Shown here piece after piece: positions 45,766 through 53,316 of a stretch of DNA of 64,000 nucleotides. Source of the DNA: Paenibacillus sp. MMS20-IR301. Lineage in GTDB: Bacteria > Bacillota > Bacilli > Paenibacillales > Paenibacillaceae. A program made the translations under genes and the position numbers. The notes beneath the pieces are model-generated. The model did no database searches. It was not told the origin of the DNA and saw nothing but the letters and a program-made list of their open reading frames with translations. Positions within the stretch are counted from its first letter, which is position 1. Every line of letters starts with the position of its first letter. The stretch spans positions 558,001 to 622,000 of the forward strand of contig NZ_CP135275.1 of the NCBI RefSeq assembly GCF_032302195.1. The letters are read 5' to 3'.

Positions 45766-46398
45766 ATGGAAATGAAGAGGGAAAGCATCATGGTGTGTGT
45801 ACATTACGGTCCCCACGGGCAGCGGCTGATCCAGAGGGGGAGCCGGCTGGCAGAGCTTCTCCATGCACCATTGATCGTGCTAACTGTAGATGCATTAGGA
45901 GACAATGAGTATAACCGGGAGAAGCAGCAGTACCTTTCAGGCTGGGAAACTCTGACGAAGGCTGCCGGAGGGGAATTTGTAATCCGCAATAGTAACGGTA
46001 AAAAAACCTCCGAGGTGATATCAAAGACGGCACAGGAGCGGGGGATTACACAGATCGTGATCGGCCAATCGGGCCAGACACTCTGGCAGGAGATTACCAA
46101 AGGGAATTTTATCAATGAGCTGCTGGAGCGGATCGGTCCGGTTGATCTTCACATCGTTGCTGTACAGCGGTATCCTGAGCTGCTTGAACAAACTCATGAG
46201 CAGGGGATTACTGCTTATCTGCTCCGCAGGAAGGACCGTTATGTGCTCTCCGATGAAGCTTCCGGGGATGAGGCGATGAAGGGCATTTTCTTCCGTGAGC
46301 TTCATACCGATTTTAACACTGGCCTGTTCAAAATTGTAACCAACGGCGAGGCGCAATATTTGCGGGTCGTGCAAAATGAGTGGGTTAAGCCGCAATAA
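45766..46398 (+). CDS. Stand-alone KdpD-type universal stress protein domain
   Basis: 210 residues; the ATG at 45766 follows AGGGGG, and a TTG at 45760 is less well spaced. The Usp fold at about 8-130 matches the KdpD subtype: the opening GPHGQRLIQRGSRLAELLHA, then QIVIGQSGQTLWQEI and PVDLHIVAV. The first two correspond to KdpD blocks. There is no kinase domain and no membrane segment. A ~75-residue C-terminal tail of unknown fold follows. The USP domain of Staphylococcus aureus KdpD binds c-di-AMP, so a nucleotide-sensing role next to the Mrp genes is plausible but unproven. It is the first gene of the operon, 37 bases before mrpA. Confidence 0.85.
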   Translation: MEMKRESIMVCVHYGPHGQRLIQRGSRLAELLHAPLIVLTVDALGDNEYNREKQQYLSGWETLTKAAGGEFVIRNSNGKKTSEVISKTAQERGITQIVIGQSGQTLWQEITKGNFINELLERIGPVDLHIVAVQRYPELLEQTHEQGITAYLLRRKDRYVLSDEASGDEAMKGIFFRELHTDFNTGLFKIVTNGEAQYLRVVQNEWVKPQ

Positions 46399-46435
46399 AC
46401 CAAATTAAGAAAATGAAAAGGAGGGGTGCTGTGCC

Positions 46436-49294
46436 GTGCTTTACATTGTAATTTCACTTCCGTTCCTGCTGGCTCTGCTGCTGCTGCTGATCAGACAGAA
46501 CCTGCGCTTTCATCTGGGCTGGATCGTTCTGCCCTTGCCGGTACTTCTATTCTTCTACTTCCTGACCAAGATTCCGGCTATTCAGGCGGGAGATAATCTA
46601 ATCGTCAGTTTCCCATGGATGCCTTCCTTTGGGGTCGATTTCACACTGGTGCTGGACGGACTCAGTATGCTGTTCGTCCTGTTGATTACCGGGATGGGAA
46701 TGCTTGTGTTACTTTATTCCATTTATTATCTCGATAAGCAGACTGAGGGAATCCGCCAGTTCTATATTTATCTGCTGATGTTCATGGGGGCTATGCTGGG
46801 TGTGGTGCTGTCAGATAATCTGATGGTGCTGTACGGGTTCTGGGAGCTGACCAGCATTTCCTCATTCCTGCTCATCGCCTTCTGGTACCGCCGGGAAAGA
46901 TCCTCCTATGGGGCGCTGAAATCTATGCTGATTACGGTTTTTGGCGGTCTGGCCATGTTTGCCGGCTTTAATCTGCTGTATGTAATGAGCGGTACCTACA
47001 GTATCCGTGAAATTGTTGCACAGGCAGGGGCGCTGGCAGACCAGCCGATGCTTATCCCGGCCATGCTGCTTATTCTGCTGGGCGCGTTCACGAAATCGGC
47101 CCAATTCCCATTCCACATCTGGCTGCCGGATGCGATGGAAGCTCCGACACCTGTCAGCGCCTATCTTCATTCGGCCACGATGGTTAAAGCGGGACTCTAC
47201 CTGGTGGCCAGACTGACTCCCTTGTTTGCAGGGCAAGCTGCATGGTTCTGGATTGTATCCGTTACCGGATTGTTCACCCTGCTCTATGGGGCATTTAAAG
47301 CCATCCGGCAAACCGATCTCAAGGCTTTGCTCGCCTACTCTACCATAAGCCAGCTTGGGCTGATTATGAGCCTGCTCGGGCTCGGCTCGGCAGCGGCCTT
47401 TGTTACAGGTGAACAAGAAGCGGTGTTCTATTCGATGGCTACGGCAGCAGCGCTTTTTCATCTCATTAATCATGCTGTCTTTAAAGGCAGCTTGTTTATG
47501 GTCGTGGGTATCATTGACCACGAGACAGGTACCCGTGAGCTCCGTAAGCTGGGCGGTCTCATGTCGCTCATGCCAATTACCTTTTCAGTGGCCCTGATCG
47601 GAGCCTTCTCCATGGCAGGGCTGCCGCCGTTCAGCGGATTCCTCAGTAAAGAAATGTTCTTTACTTCCGTTCTGAATATCCGGGAGTTTGACCTCCTAAG
47701 CTCAGGGTCGTGGCTGCAGCTCTTTCCTGTAATCGCCTGGATCGCCAGTGTGTTTACCTTTGTATACAGTATGATTCTCGTCTTCAAAACCTTCGGGGGC
47801 AGGCTCCAGCAGAACAAGCTGGATAAGATTCCGCATGAAGCGCCGCTGGGGCTTTTACTGCCGCCGGTGATTCTAATCTCACTTGCTGTCCTGTTCGCCT
47901 TCTTCCCGGGGCTGGTTTCGGGCACACTGATTGAACCGGCGATGGCCTCGATCCACACCGGTCTGCTTGCGGCAGACGAATCCTTCGGGGTATCTATTCA
48001 TTTCTGGCATGGCTGGACACCGGAGATCTTCATGACGCTTGGCGTTGCGGCTGCAGGTATGCTGCTGTTCAAAGGCTATAGCCGGATGAAGGTGCTGGAC
48101 CGTGAGGCCAGCGGAAGAAATACGCTTAACCGTATTTATAACGGCTCGCTGCAATGGCTGGAACGTGGTTCCCGGCGGCTGACAGATACGTACATGACAG
48201 GCTCTAACCGCCATTATCTACTTTATATCTTCAGCTTTTTCATTATCGCTCTGCTGACCGTTCTGCTGGGGCAAAGAGGAATAAGCTTCGGGATGAATCA
48301 GTATGCGCCTTTATCCTTTTATGAGATAGCTGTTGTAGCAGTGATGCTCCTGGCTGCATTTGCCGTGCCTTTTGCTAAATCGCGTGTTAATGCGATCCTG
48401 TTCACCGGTGGTGCAGGGTACATGGTGACCCTGCTCTTTGTTCTCTTCCGGGCGCCTGATCTTGCGCTTACCCAAATGATTATTGAGACGGTGTCCGTTA
48501 TCCTGTTCCTGCTCTGCTTCCGCTATCTGCCGAAGCTGAAAGGGCAGAAGGAGCCGCTGCGCTTTAAGCTGCCAAATCTGGTCATCGCGCTTGGCGGCGG
48601 CATCACTATAACGCTGGTTGCGCTGGCAGCGATGGGCAGCAGTCCCTTTGAACCAATCTCCGAGTTCTTTTTGAAAGAAAGCTACAATTTGGCTGGAGGG
48701 AAGAATGTAGTCAACGTCATTCTGGTGGATTTCCGCGGATTTGATACCCTGTTCGAAATTATGGTGCTGGGGATTGCCTCACTGGCGATTTATGGTTTAA
48801 TTCATTTGAGGATGGAGCCTGATCTGCCACAGCCGGGAAAAGCCCGCAAGAGCAGTTCACTCCGCAGTAATGATGTGATTCTGCAGACGATGTCGAAGGG
48901 GATCGTTCTAATTATTATCGTATTTTCCTTCTATTTGTTCTTCGCCGGACATAACCATCCGGGCGGCGGTTTTATCGGGGCCTTAATGACATCTGCCGCG
49001 CTTGTACTGATGGCGGTTGCCTTCGGCATGGACCAGGTCCGCAAGGCCTTTCCGGTCAATTTCCGTTTACTCACTGCAGTAGGATTGTTAATAGCCATCC
49101 TTACAGCGTCGGGCTCGTTTTTGTTCGGGGCCCCTTTTCTGAGCCATGCTTTCGGCCACTTTGATCTGCCTGTGCTCGGGGATACGGAGCTGGCGACTGC
49201 CGTCCTGTTTGATCTGGGCGTGTACCTGGCCGTAATTGGTGTCACCATGAACATCATCTTATCGATCGGAGGGGATAAGTCTTGGAACTCTTAA
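46436..49294 (+). CDS. mrpA: Mrp Na+/H+ antiporter subunit A fused to subunit B
   Basis: 952 residues starting at a GTG behind GGAGGGG. The first ~600 residues are the NuoL-like proton-translocating part (EAPTPVSAYLHSATMVKAG is its hallmark, near residue 235). Residues ~600-800 are the MbhD/MbhE-like part of subunit A. Residues ~807-950 (SLRSNDVILQ, FFAGHNHPGGGFIGALMTS, FDLGVYLAVIGVTMNII) match subunit B, which is a separate ~143-residue gene in Bacillus subtilis. No separate mrpB exists here, so A and B are made as one chain. The complex exchanges cytoplasmic Na+ for H+ using the membrane potential. The stop overlaps the next start. Confidence 0.93.
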   Translation: MLYIVISLPFLLALLLLLIRQNLRFHLGWIVLPLPVLLFFYFLTKIPAIQAGDNLIVSFPWMPSFGVDFTLVLDGLSMLFVLLITGMGMLVLLYSIYYLDKQTEGIRQFYIYLLMFMGAMLGVVLSDNLMVLYGFWELTSISSFLLIAFWYRRERSSYGALKSMLITVFGGLAMFAGFNLLYVMSGTYSIREIVAQAGALADQPMLIPAMLLILLGAFTKSAQFPFHIWLPDAMEAPTPVSAYLHSATMVKAGLYLVARLTPLFAGQAAWFWIVSVTGLFTLLYGAFKAIRQTDLKALLAYSTISQLGLIMSLLGLGSAAAFVTGEQEAVFYSMATAAALFHLINHAVFKGSLFMVVGIIDHETGTRELRKLGGLMSLMPITFSVALIGAFSMAGLPPFSGFLSKEMFFTSVLNIREFDLLSSGSWLQLFPVIAWIASVFTFVYSMILVFKTFGGRLQQNKLDKIPHEAPLGLLLPPVILISLAVLFAFFPGLVSGTLIEPAMASIHTGLLAADESFGVSIHFWHGWTPEIFMTLGVAAAGMLLFKGYSRMKVLDREASGRNTLNRIYNGSLQWLERGSRRLTDTYMTGSNRHYLLYIFSFFIIALLTVLLGQRGISFGMNQYAPLSFYEIAVVAVMLLAAFAVPFAKSRVNAILFTGGAGYMVTLLFVLFRAPDLALTQMIIETVSVILFLLCFRYLPKLKGQKEPLRFKLPNLVIALGGGITITLVALAAMGSSPFEPISEFFLKESYNLAGGKNVVNVILVDFRGFDTLFEIMVLGIASLAIYGLIHLRMEPDLPQPGKARKSSSLRSNDVILQTMSKGIVLIIIVFSFYLFFAGHNHPGGGFIGALMTSAALVLMAVAFGMDQVRKAFPVNFRLLTAVGLLIAILTASGSFLFGAPFLSHAFGHFDLPVLGDTELATAVLFDLGVYLAVIGVTMNIILSIGGDKSWNS

Positions 49295-49617
49295 TGGCGG
49301 TAGCAGTCGGAATCCTTTTTACTATAGGCATTTACCTCATTCTGTCGAAGAGCCTGCTGCGCATTGTATTGGGTACATCCCTGATGACACACGGTGTCCA
49401 TCTGCTGCTTCTGACTATGGCCGGACTCAAAAAGGGTGCAGCGCCGGTCCTGGGTACAGGGGCGGATACTTATGTTGATCCGCTGCCGCAGGCGCTGATC
49501 CTGACCTCCATTGTCATCAGCTTTGGGGTCACGGCCTTCTTTTTCGTACTTGCATACCGATCCTATCAGGTGCTGGGGACGGATGAAATGGATAGTATCA
49601 AGGAGGAGAAGGAATGA
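49282..49617 (+). CDS. mrpC: Mrp Na+/H+ antiporter subunit C (NuoK-like)
   Basis: 111 residues with three membrane segments, the normal size for MrpC and NuoK. It starts at a TTG at 49282 inside the end of mrpA, with GGAGGGG at 49269-49275 as ribosome site. Conserved blocks are [37 protein letters not shown] near the third segment (the first part is the MrpC hallmark), and an acidic C-terminus. It joins subunits A and D in the membrane complex. The stop overlaps the mrpD start (ATGA). Confidence 0.94.
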   Translation: MELLMAVAVGILFTIGIYLILSKSLLRIVLGTSLMTHGVHLLLLTMAGLKKGAAPVLGTGADTYVDPLPQALILTSIVISFGVTAFFFVLAYRSYQVLGTDEMDSIKEEKE

Positions 49618-51089
49618 GCAATTTATTAGTGCTGCCGATTCTGATTCCCCTGAGTACTGCGGTTATTCTGATTTTTTGTAAGGAGAAGATCCGGCTGCAG
49701 CGCGGAATCAGTGCTGTCAGCGGGTTACTGAATATACTCACTGCATTATTGCTGGTTTCACGCGTCCATACTGAGGGGATACAAACCTTACAGATGGGGG
49801 GCTGGATGCCGCCCTACGGCATCGTTTTTGTAGGAGATATGTTTGCTGTACTGCTGGTCATGATGGCTTCGCTTGTCAGCTTTGCAATACTGCTCTATTC
49901 ATTCAGCAGTATAGGAGAGAAGCGGGAGCGGTATTATTACTATACATTCTTCCACTTTTTGCTCGTAGGGGTGTATGGCTCCTTCCTTACCGGGGATATA
50001 TTTAATTTGTTTGTTTTCTTTGAAGTGATGCTGATTTCTTCCTATGCGCTCATTTCACTTGGAGGAACAAGGCTCCAGCTGCGGGAAACATCCAAATATC
50101 TGCTGATTAATATTGTATCCTCAACACTGTTTGTAGCAGCAGTAGCGTATCTCTATGCAGCAGTGGGGACGCTCAATATGGCTCATCTGTCCCAGCGTAT
50201 TGCTGAAGCCGGTCAGGGGGGCGTGCTGAACGTAATTGCGATGTTATTCTTAATCGTATTCTCTCTGAAGGCCGGACTGTTCCTGTTTTTCTGGCTGCCG
50301 GGCTCCTACAGCGCCCCCCCATTTGCGGTCAGAGCGTTGTTCGGTGCACTGCTGACCAAAGTAGGGCTGTATGCAATCATTCGTACATTTACACTGTTAT
50401 TTGTAAATGATACAGATTTCACACAACCATGGATTACCTGGATGGCGGTAGCCACCATGATCCTTGGCGGCCTGGGGGCAGTGGCTTACAACGATATTCC
50501 GCGTATTTTGAATTACAACGTTATTGTTAGTGTAGGTTTTGTAATCTTCGGACTTGCTGCCGGGACCCCCGGTTCACTAAACGGCGCGGTGTTCTATCTG
50601 CTGCACGATATGCTGGCAAAAGCCCTGATGTTCATGCTTGGCGGGATGATTATCACCGCTGCAGGGACAGAGCGCCTAGCTGGAATGGGCGGCATGATCA
50701 AAAAATATCCGCTCATCGGCTGGATGTTCTTTATCCTGACCCTTGCCTTGGTGGGCATTCCGCCGCTTAGCGGCTTTGCTGGTAAACTTCTGATTATCCG
50801 CGGGGCTCTGGATGCCGGCATGCTGGCGTTATCGCTCATTGGTCTGGGATCAAGCTTCCTCGTGCTGTATTCCTTAATCAAGATATTCAGGCTGGCATTC
50901 TGGGGCAATGAACCGGAGAAAGAACTGCCACAAGTCAGGTTGAAGCATTCTTCGGCCGTTGCCGCATGCCTTTTGGTGCTTGTAATCCTAATGGGGATAG
51001 GATCTGAGGCGATATATACCTATGTATCACAGGCTGGAGAAGTTCTGTCCTCGCCGGCACTGTATATTGAATCTGTGATGAAGGAGTAG
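49614..51089 (+). CDS. mrpD: Mrp Na+/H+ antiporter subunit D (NuoM/N-like)
   Basis: 491 residues with about 14 membrane segments, equal to the B. subtilis subunit (493). It has the antiporter-family core: LLVGVYGSFLTGDIFNLFVF, FFWLPGSYSAPPFAVRALFG, and LPGS where subunit A has LPDA. The ATG overlaps the stop of mrpC by four bases. It is the second proton-channel subunit of the complex. Confidence 0.95.
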   Translation: MSNLLVLPILIPLSTAVILIFCKEKIRLQRGISAVSGLLNILTALLLVSRVHTEGIQTLQMGGWMPPYGIVFVGDMFAVLLVMMASLVSFAILLYSFSSIGEKRERYYYYTFFHFLLVGVYGSFLTGDIFNLFVFFEVMLISSYALISLGGTRLQLRETSKYLLINIVSSTLFVAAVAYLYAAVGTLNMAHLSQRIAEAGQGGVLNVIAMLFLIVFSLKAGLFLFFWLPGSYSAPPFAVRALFGALLTKVGLYAIIRTFTLLFVNDTDFTQPWITWMAVATMILGGLGAVAYNDIPRILNYNVIVSVGFVIFGLAAGTPGSLNGAVFYLLHDMLAKALMFMLGGMIITAAGTERLAGMGGMIKKYPLIGWMFFILTLALVGIPPLSGFAGKLLIIRGALDAGMLALSLIGLGSSFLVLYSLIKIFRLAFWGNEPEKELPQVRLKHSSAVAACLLVLVILMGIGSEAIYTYVSQAGEVLSSPALYIESVMKE

Positions 51090-51095
51090 AGGGCT

Positions 51096-51575
51096 ATGAT
51101 GCTGCAGATCGTGCTTAACCTTTTGATTGCTTTCTTGTGGATGTTCATGAACAATAATATTTCCGGTGGAAGCTTCATTGTGGGGTATCTGCTTGGAATT
51201 GTGCTTTTACTTGTCATGCAGAAATCACGGAAACAGCCATTCTATCTTAGACGTTTATGGGCAGTGCTGAAACTTCTGCTGATCTTTGCCCGTGAGCTGA
51301 CAGTATCCAATTTTGTAGTGATTGGTCATATTATCCGGCCGAAACTCAACATACGCCCTGGTATTTTTGCTTATGAGACTGCCTTGACCTCGGCGTGGGA
51401 AGTTACCTTGCTGTCCTGCCTGATCTGCTTGACTCCGGGAACATTAACGCTGGATGTCTCAAGAGACGGAACAACCCTGTATATCCACGCTATTGATATT
51501 AAAGATGCAGAGGAGATGGCAAGCCAGATCCGAAAAAGTTTTGAGCAGACCATACTGGAGGTGAGCCGCGGATGA
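51096..51575 (+). CDS. mrpE: Mrp Na+/H+ antiporter subunit E
   Basis: 159 residues (158 in B. subtilis) with two or three N-terminal membrane segments and a soluble C-terminal part. Family blocks: ISGGSFIVGYLLGI, PGIFAYETALTSAWEVTLLS and LTPGTLTLDVS. It begins six bases after mrpD, and its stop overlaps the mrpF start. Subunit E is needed for complex activity in known Mrp systems. Confidence 0.94.
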   Translation: MMLQIVLNLLIAFLWMFMNNNISGGSFIVGYLLGIVLLLVMQKSRKQPFYLRRLWAVLKLLLIFARELTVSNFVVIGHIIRPKLNIRPGIFAYETALTSAWEVTLLSCLICLTPGTLTLDVSRDGTTLYIHAIDIKDAEEMASQIRKSFEQTILEVSRG

Positions 51576-51868
51576 ACCAGCCCATATTGACTGCTGCTCT
51601 GGTAATTCTGGGGCTGGCGCTGCTGGCCTGCGTATTCCGTCTTCTGGCAGGGCCGACCCGTTCAGACCGCGTTGCCGCCCTGGATACGATAGGAATTGAT
51701 GTTCTGGCAATGATTGCAGTGATCTGCATGCTGCTGGATACACAGGACTTTCTGGAAATCATTCTGGTAATCGGTATTCTTACCTTTATTGGGACAACAG
51801 CGCTGGCCAGATATATTGAACGCGGCATTGTGATGGAAGAGGAAGGAGGAGACAGAAATGACACTTGA
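51572..51868 (+). CDS. mrpF: Mrp Na+/H+ antiporter subunit F
   Basis: 98 residues with three membrane segments (94 in B. subtilis). The block RLLAGPTRSDRVAALDTIG is the MrpF signature. The ATG overlaps the previous stop by four bases, and the end overlaps mrpG by 11 bases, so translation is coupled throughout. Confidence 0.94.
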   Translation: MNQPILTAALVILGLALLACVFRLLAGPTRSDRVAALDTIGIDVLAMIAVICMLLDTQDFLEIILVIGILTFIGTTALARYIERGIVMEEEGGDRNDT

Positions 51869-52202
51869 ACTGATAGGTAAAATTCTGGTCCTGCTCGGCG
51901 CGATATTCTGCGGGCTCAGCGCATTTGGCTTGATCCGGTTGCCCGATGTGTATCTGCGCTCGCATGCGGCCACCAAAAGTGCAACATTCGGGGTGCTCTG
52001 TGTGCTGGGAGGTGCGTTTCTGTACTTTCTGTTCGCTGACGGTACCATCAGTATCAAGCTGCTGCTCGCGATTCTATTTGTCTTCATTACTTCTCCGGTG
52101 GCAGGTCATCTAAACGGGCGTGCTGCTTACCGTTCCGGGGTCCCTTTATGGAGGGGCAGCGTCCGGGATGATATGAAATCCTCTATCGAGAAGGATCAGT
52201 AA
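51858..52202 (+). CDS. mrpG: Mrp Na+/H+ antiporter subunit G
   Basis: 114 residues with three membrane segments. LIRLPDVYLRSHAATKSATF is the MrpG signature (the first 20 residues only are given), followed by FVFITSPVAGHLNGRAAYRSG. GGAAGGAGG inside mrpF precedes the ATG. It completes the operon in the order A-B fused, C, D, E, F, G. A c-di-AMP riboswitch begins 22 bases after its stop. Confidence 0.94.
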   Translation: MTLELIGKILVLLGAIFCGLSAFGLIRLPDVYLRSHAATKSATFGVLCVLGGAFLYFLFADGTISIKLLLAILFVFITSPVAGHLNGRAAYRSGVPLWRGSVRDDMKSSIEKDQ

Positions 52203-52223
52203 ATGCCTGCAAAATAATGATAA

Positions 52224-52340
52224 TTCGCTGAATCCCACATTGGGAGCGGGGGAACCAGGTATCTGGGGTGAATCTCGAATAATTCGAGCAGGGCTATGCT
52301 CACTTGAGCCCGAATCCGGCAGCTAACCTCGTAAGCGTAC
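52224..52340 (+). ncRNA. ydaO/yuaA-class c-di-AMP riboswitch
   Basis: The element carries the class landmarks in order: CGCTGAATCCC at the 5' side, GGGGGAACCA, TCTGGGGTGAATC, a hairpin CTCGAATAATTCGAG, AGGGC, then GCCCGAATCC, GGCAGCTAACCTCG and TAAGCG closing P1 with CGCT at 52226-52229. This matches Rfam RF00379 as I know it. Known members sense c-di-AMP and switch genes off, mostly K+ transporters and wall hydrolases. Here no terminator follows. The ribosome site AGAGGAG (52344-52350) starts seven bases after P1, so translational control of the hydrolase at 52360 is likely. It lies 22 bases after mrpG, probably within the same transcript. Confidence 0.96.
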
Positions 52341-52359
52341 AAGAGAGGAGTCATATGCA

Positions 52360-53175
52360 ATGCCGCATATTGAAGTTAATGGGACCACACTATACTATGA
52401 GGTGTCGGGCAGCGGTCTGCCGATTGTTTTTCTTCATGATCATTCGACCTCGCATCGTATGTTTGAGCCGCAGGCAGATTATTTCAGCAAACGGGCTAAA
52501 GTGATTCTGTTTGATCTGAGAGGGAACGGGCAGTCCGGTAAAATGGATGTGGAAATTAGCAGAATAGTGGACACGCAATGTGAGGATTTAAAAGGGTTGC
52601 TGGACGGGTTATCTATTACTAAGGCTGTAATCGTAGCTTGTTCGAGTGGAGCTGTTCTGGCGCACAAGTTTGCTTATCAGTACCCGGAGCGGGTTATGAA
52701 CATGGTTTTGGTAGACAGTTATTTTCATAGTAATTATACGGCGGCAGCCGGTAAGGTAAAGGAGTTTCTGGAAATCTGCGCATGGGCGGCCCACTATCTT
52801 CCGGCGGAAATGTTCATCCGTTCTTTGCGGATCACGTACAACAAATGGTATGAAGCTTACCGTATCCTGAGGGGTGAGCTATTGCATGAACGGACGACGG
52901 AGCTTATTAAGCAGCGCCTGGCCCTGCGGCACACGGATAGCTGCGGGTTCGCGCTGCGGCTGAAGATTCCTGTTCTTTGTGTATCAGGCAACCGGAATGA
53001 GTGGGTGCTGGAGCAAGTGAAGAAGGCGGCGGCCCGATATTCGTTTGCACGGTTAGCCATACTTGAGGATGCGATGTACCCGAGCCACCTGTGCCAGCCC
53101 GAGCACTTCAATAGGCTGCTGCTTGAGTTTTTACAAGACCAGCATGCATTCGAGCGATCGGCATCCGGGAAGTAG
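52360..53175 (+). CDS. Alpha/beta hydrolase controlled by the c-di-AMP riboswitch
   Basis: 271 residues, cytoplasmic. The oxyanion motif is VFLHDHSTSH (HD where many have HG), RGNGQSGK follows the third strand, and the nucleophile elbow is ACSSGA with Ser95 and Ala in place of the first Gly. The His is probably in MYPSHLCQPEHF. The ATG at 52360 lies nine bases after AGAGGAG; an ATG at 52354 is out of frame. The riboswitch at 52224-52340 is immediately upstream. The substrate is unknown. Its place after the Mrp genes and behind a c-di-AMP switch suggests a part in the osmotic or wall response rather than in sugar use. Confidence 0.87.
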   Translation: MPHIEVNGTTLYYEVSGSGLPIVFLHDHSTSHRMFEPQADYFSKRAKVILFDLRGNGQSGKMDVEISRIVDTQCEDLKGLLDGLSITKAVIVACSSGAVLAHKFAYQYPERVMNMVLVDSYFHSNYTAAAGKVKEFLEICAWAAHYLPAEMFIRSLRITYNKWYEAYRILRGELLHERTTELIKQRLALRHTDSCGFALRLKIPVLCVSGNRNEWVLEQVKKAAARYSFARLAILEDAMYPSHLCQPEHFNRLLLEFLQDQHAFERSASGK

Positions 53176-53202
53176 AGGATTGCCTGCTGGATTTCCCGTT
53201 CA

Positions 53203-53255
53203 GGGATCTTGGTCAAATAGGAGCCTAGCCTGTTTACTTTTTTGACAGAGATCCC
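53203..53255. other. Long imperfect hairpin between convergent genes
   Basis: GGGATCT and AGATCCC, extended by GGTCAAA/TTTGACA, form the outer stem around 25 bases with an internal T-run. It may act as a terminator for the hydrolase transcript, although no T-run follows the stem on either strand. Confidence 0.45.
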
Positions 53256-53316
53256 GCAATGATTGGTACATCTTCCGCAGGCGGCACACACTCCGTATTA
53301 CCCGCCTCACACCGCC

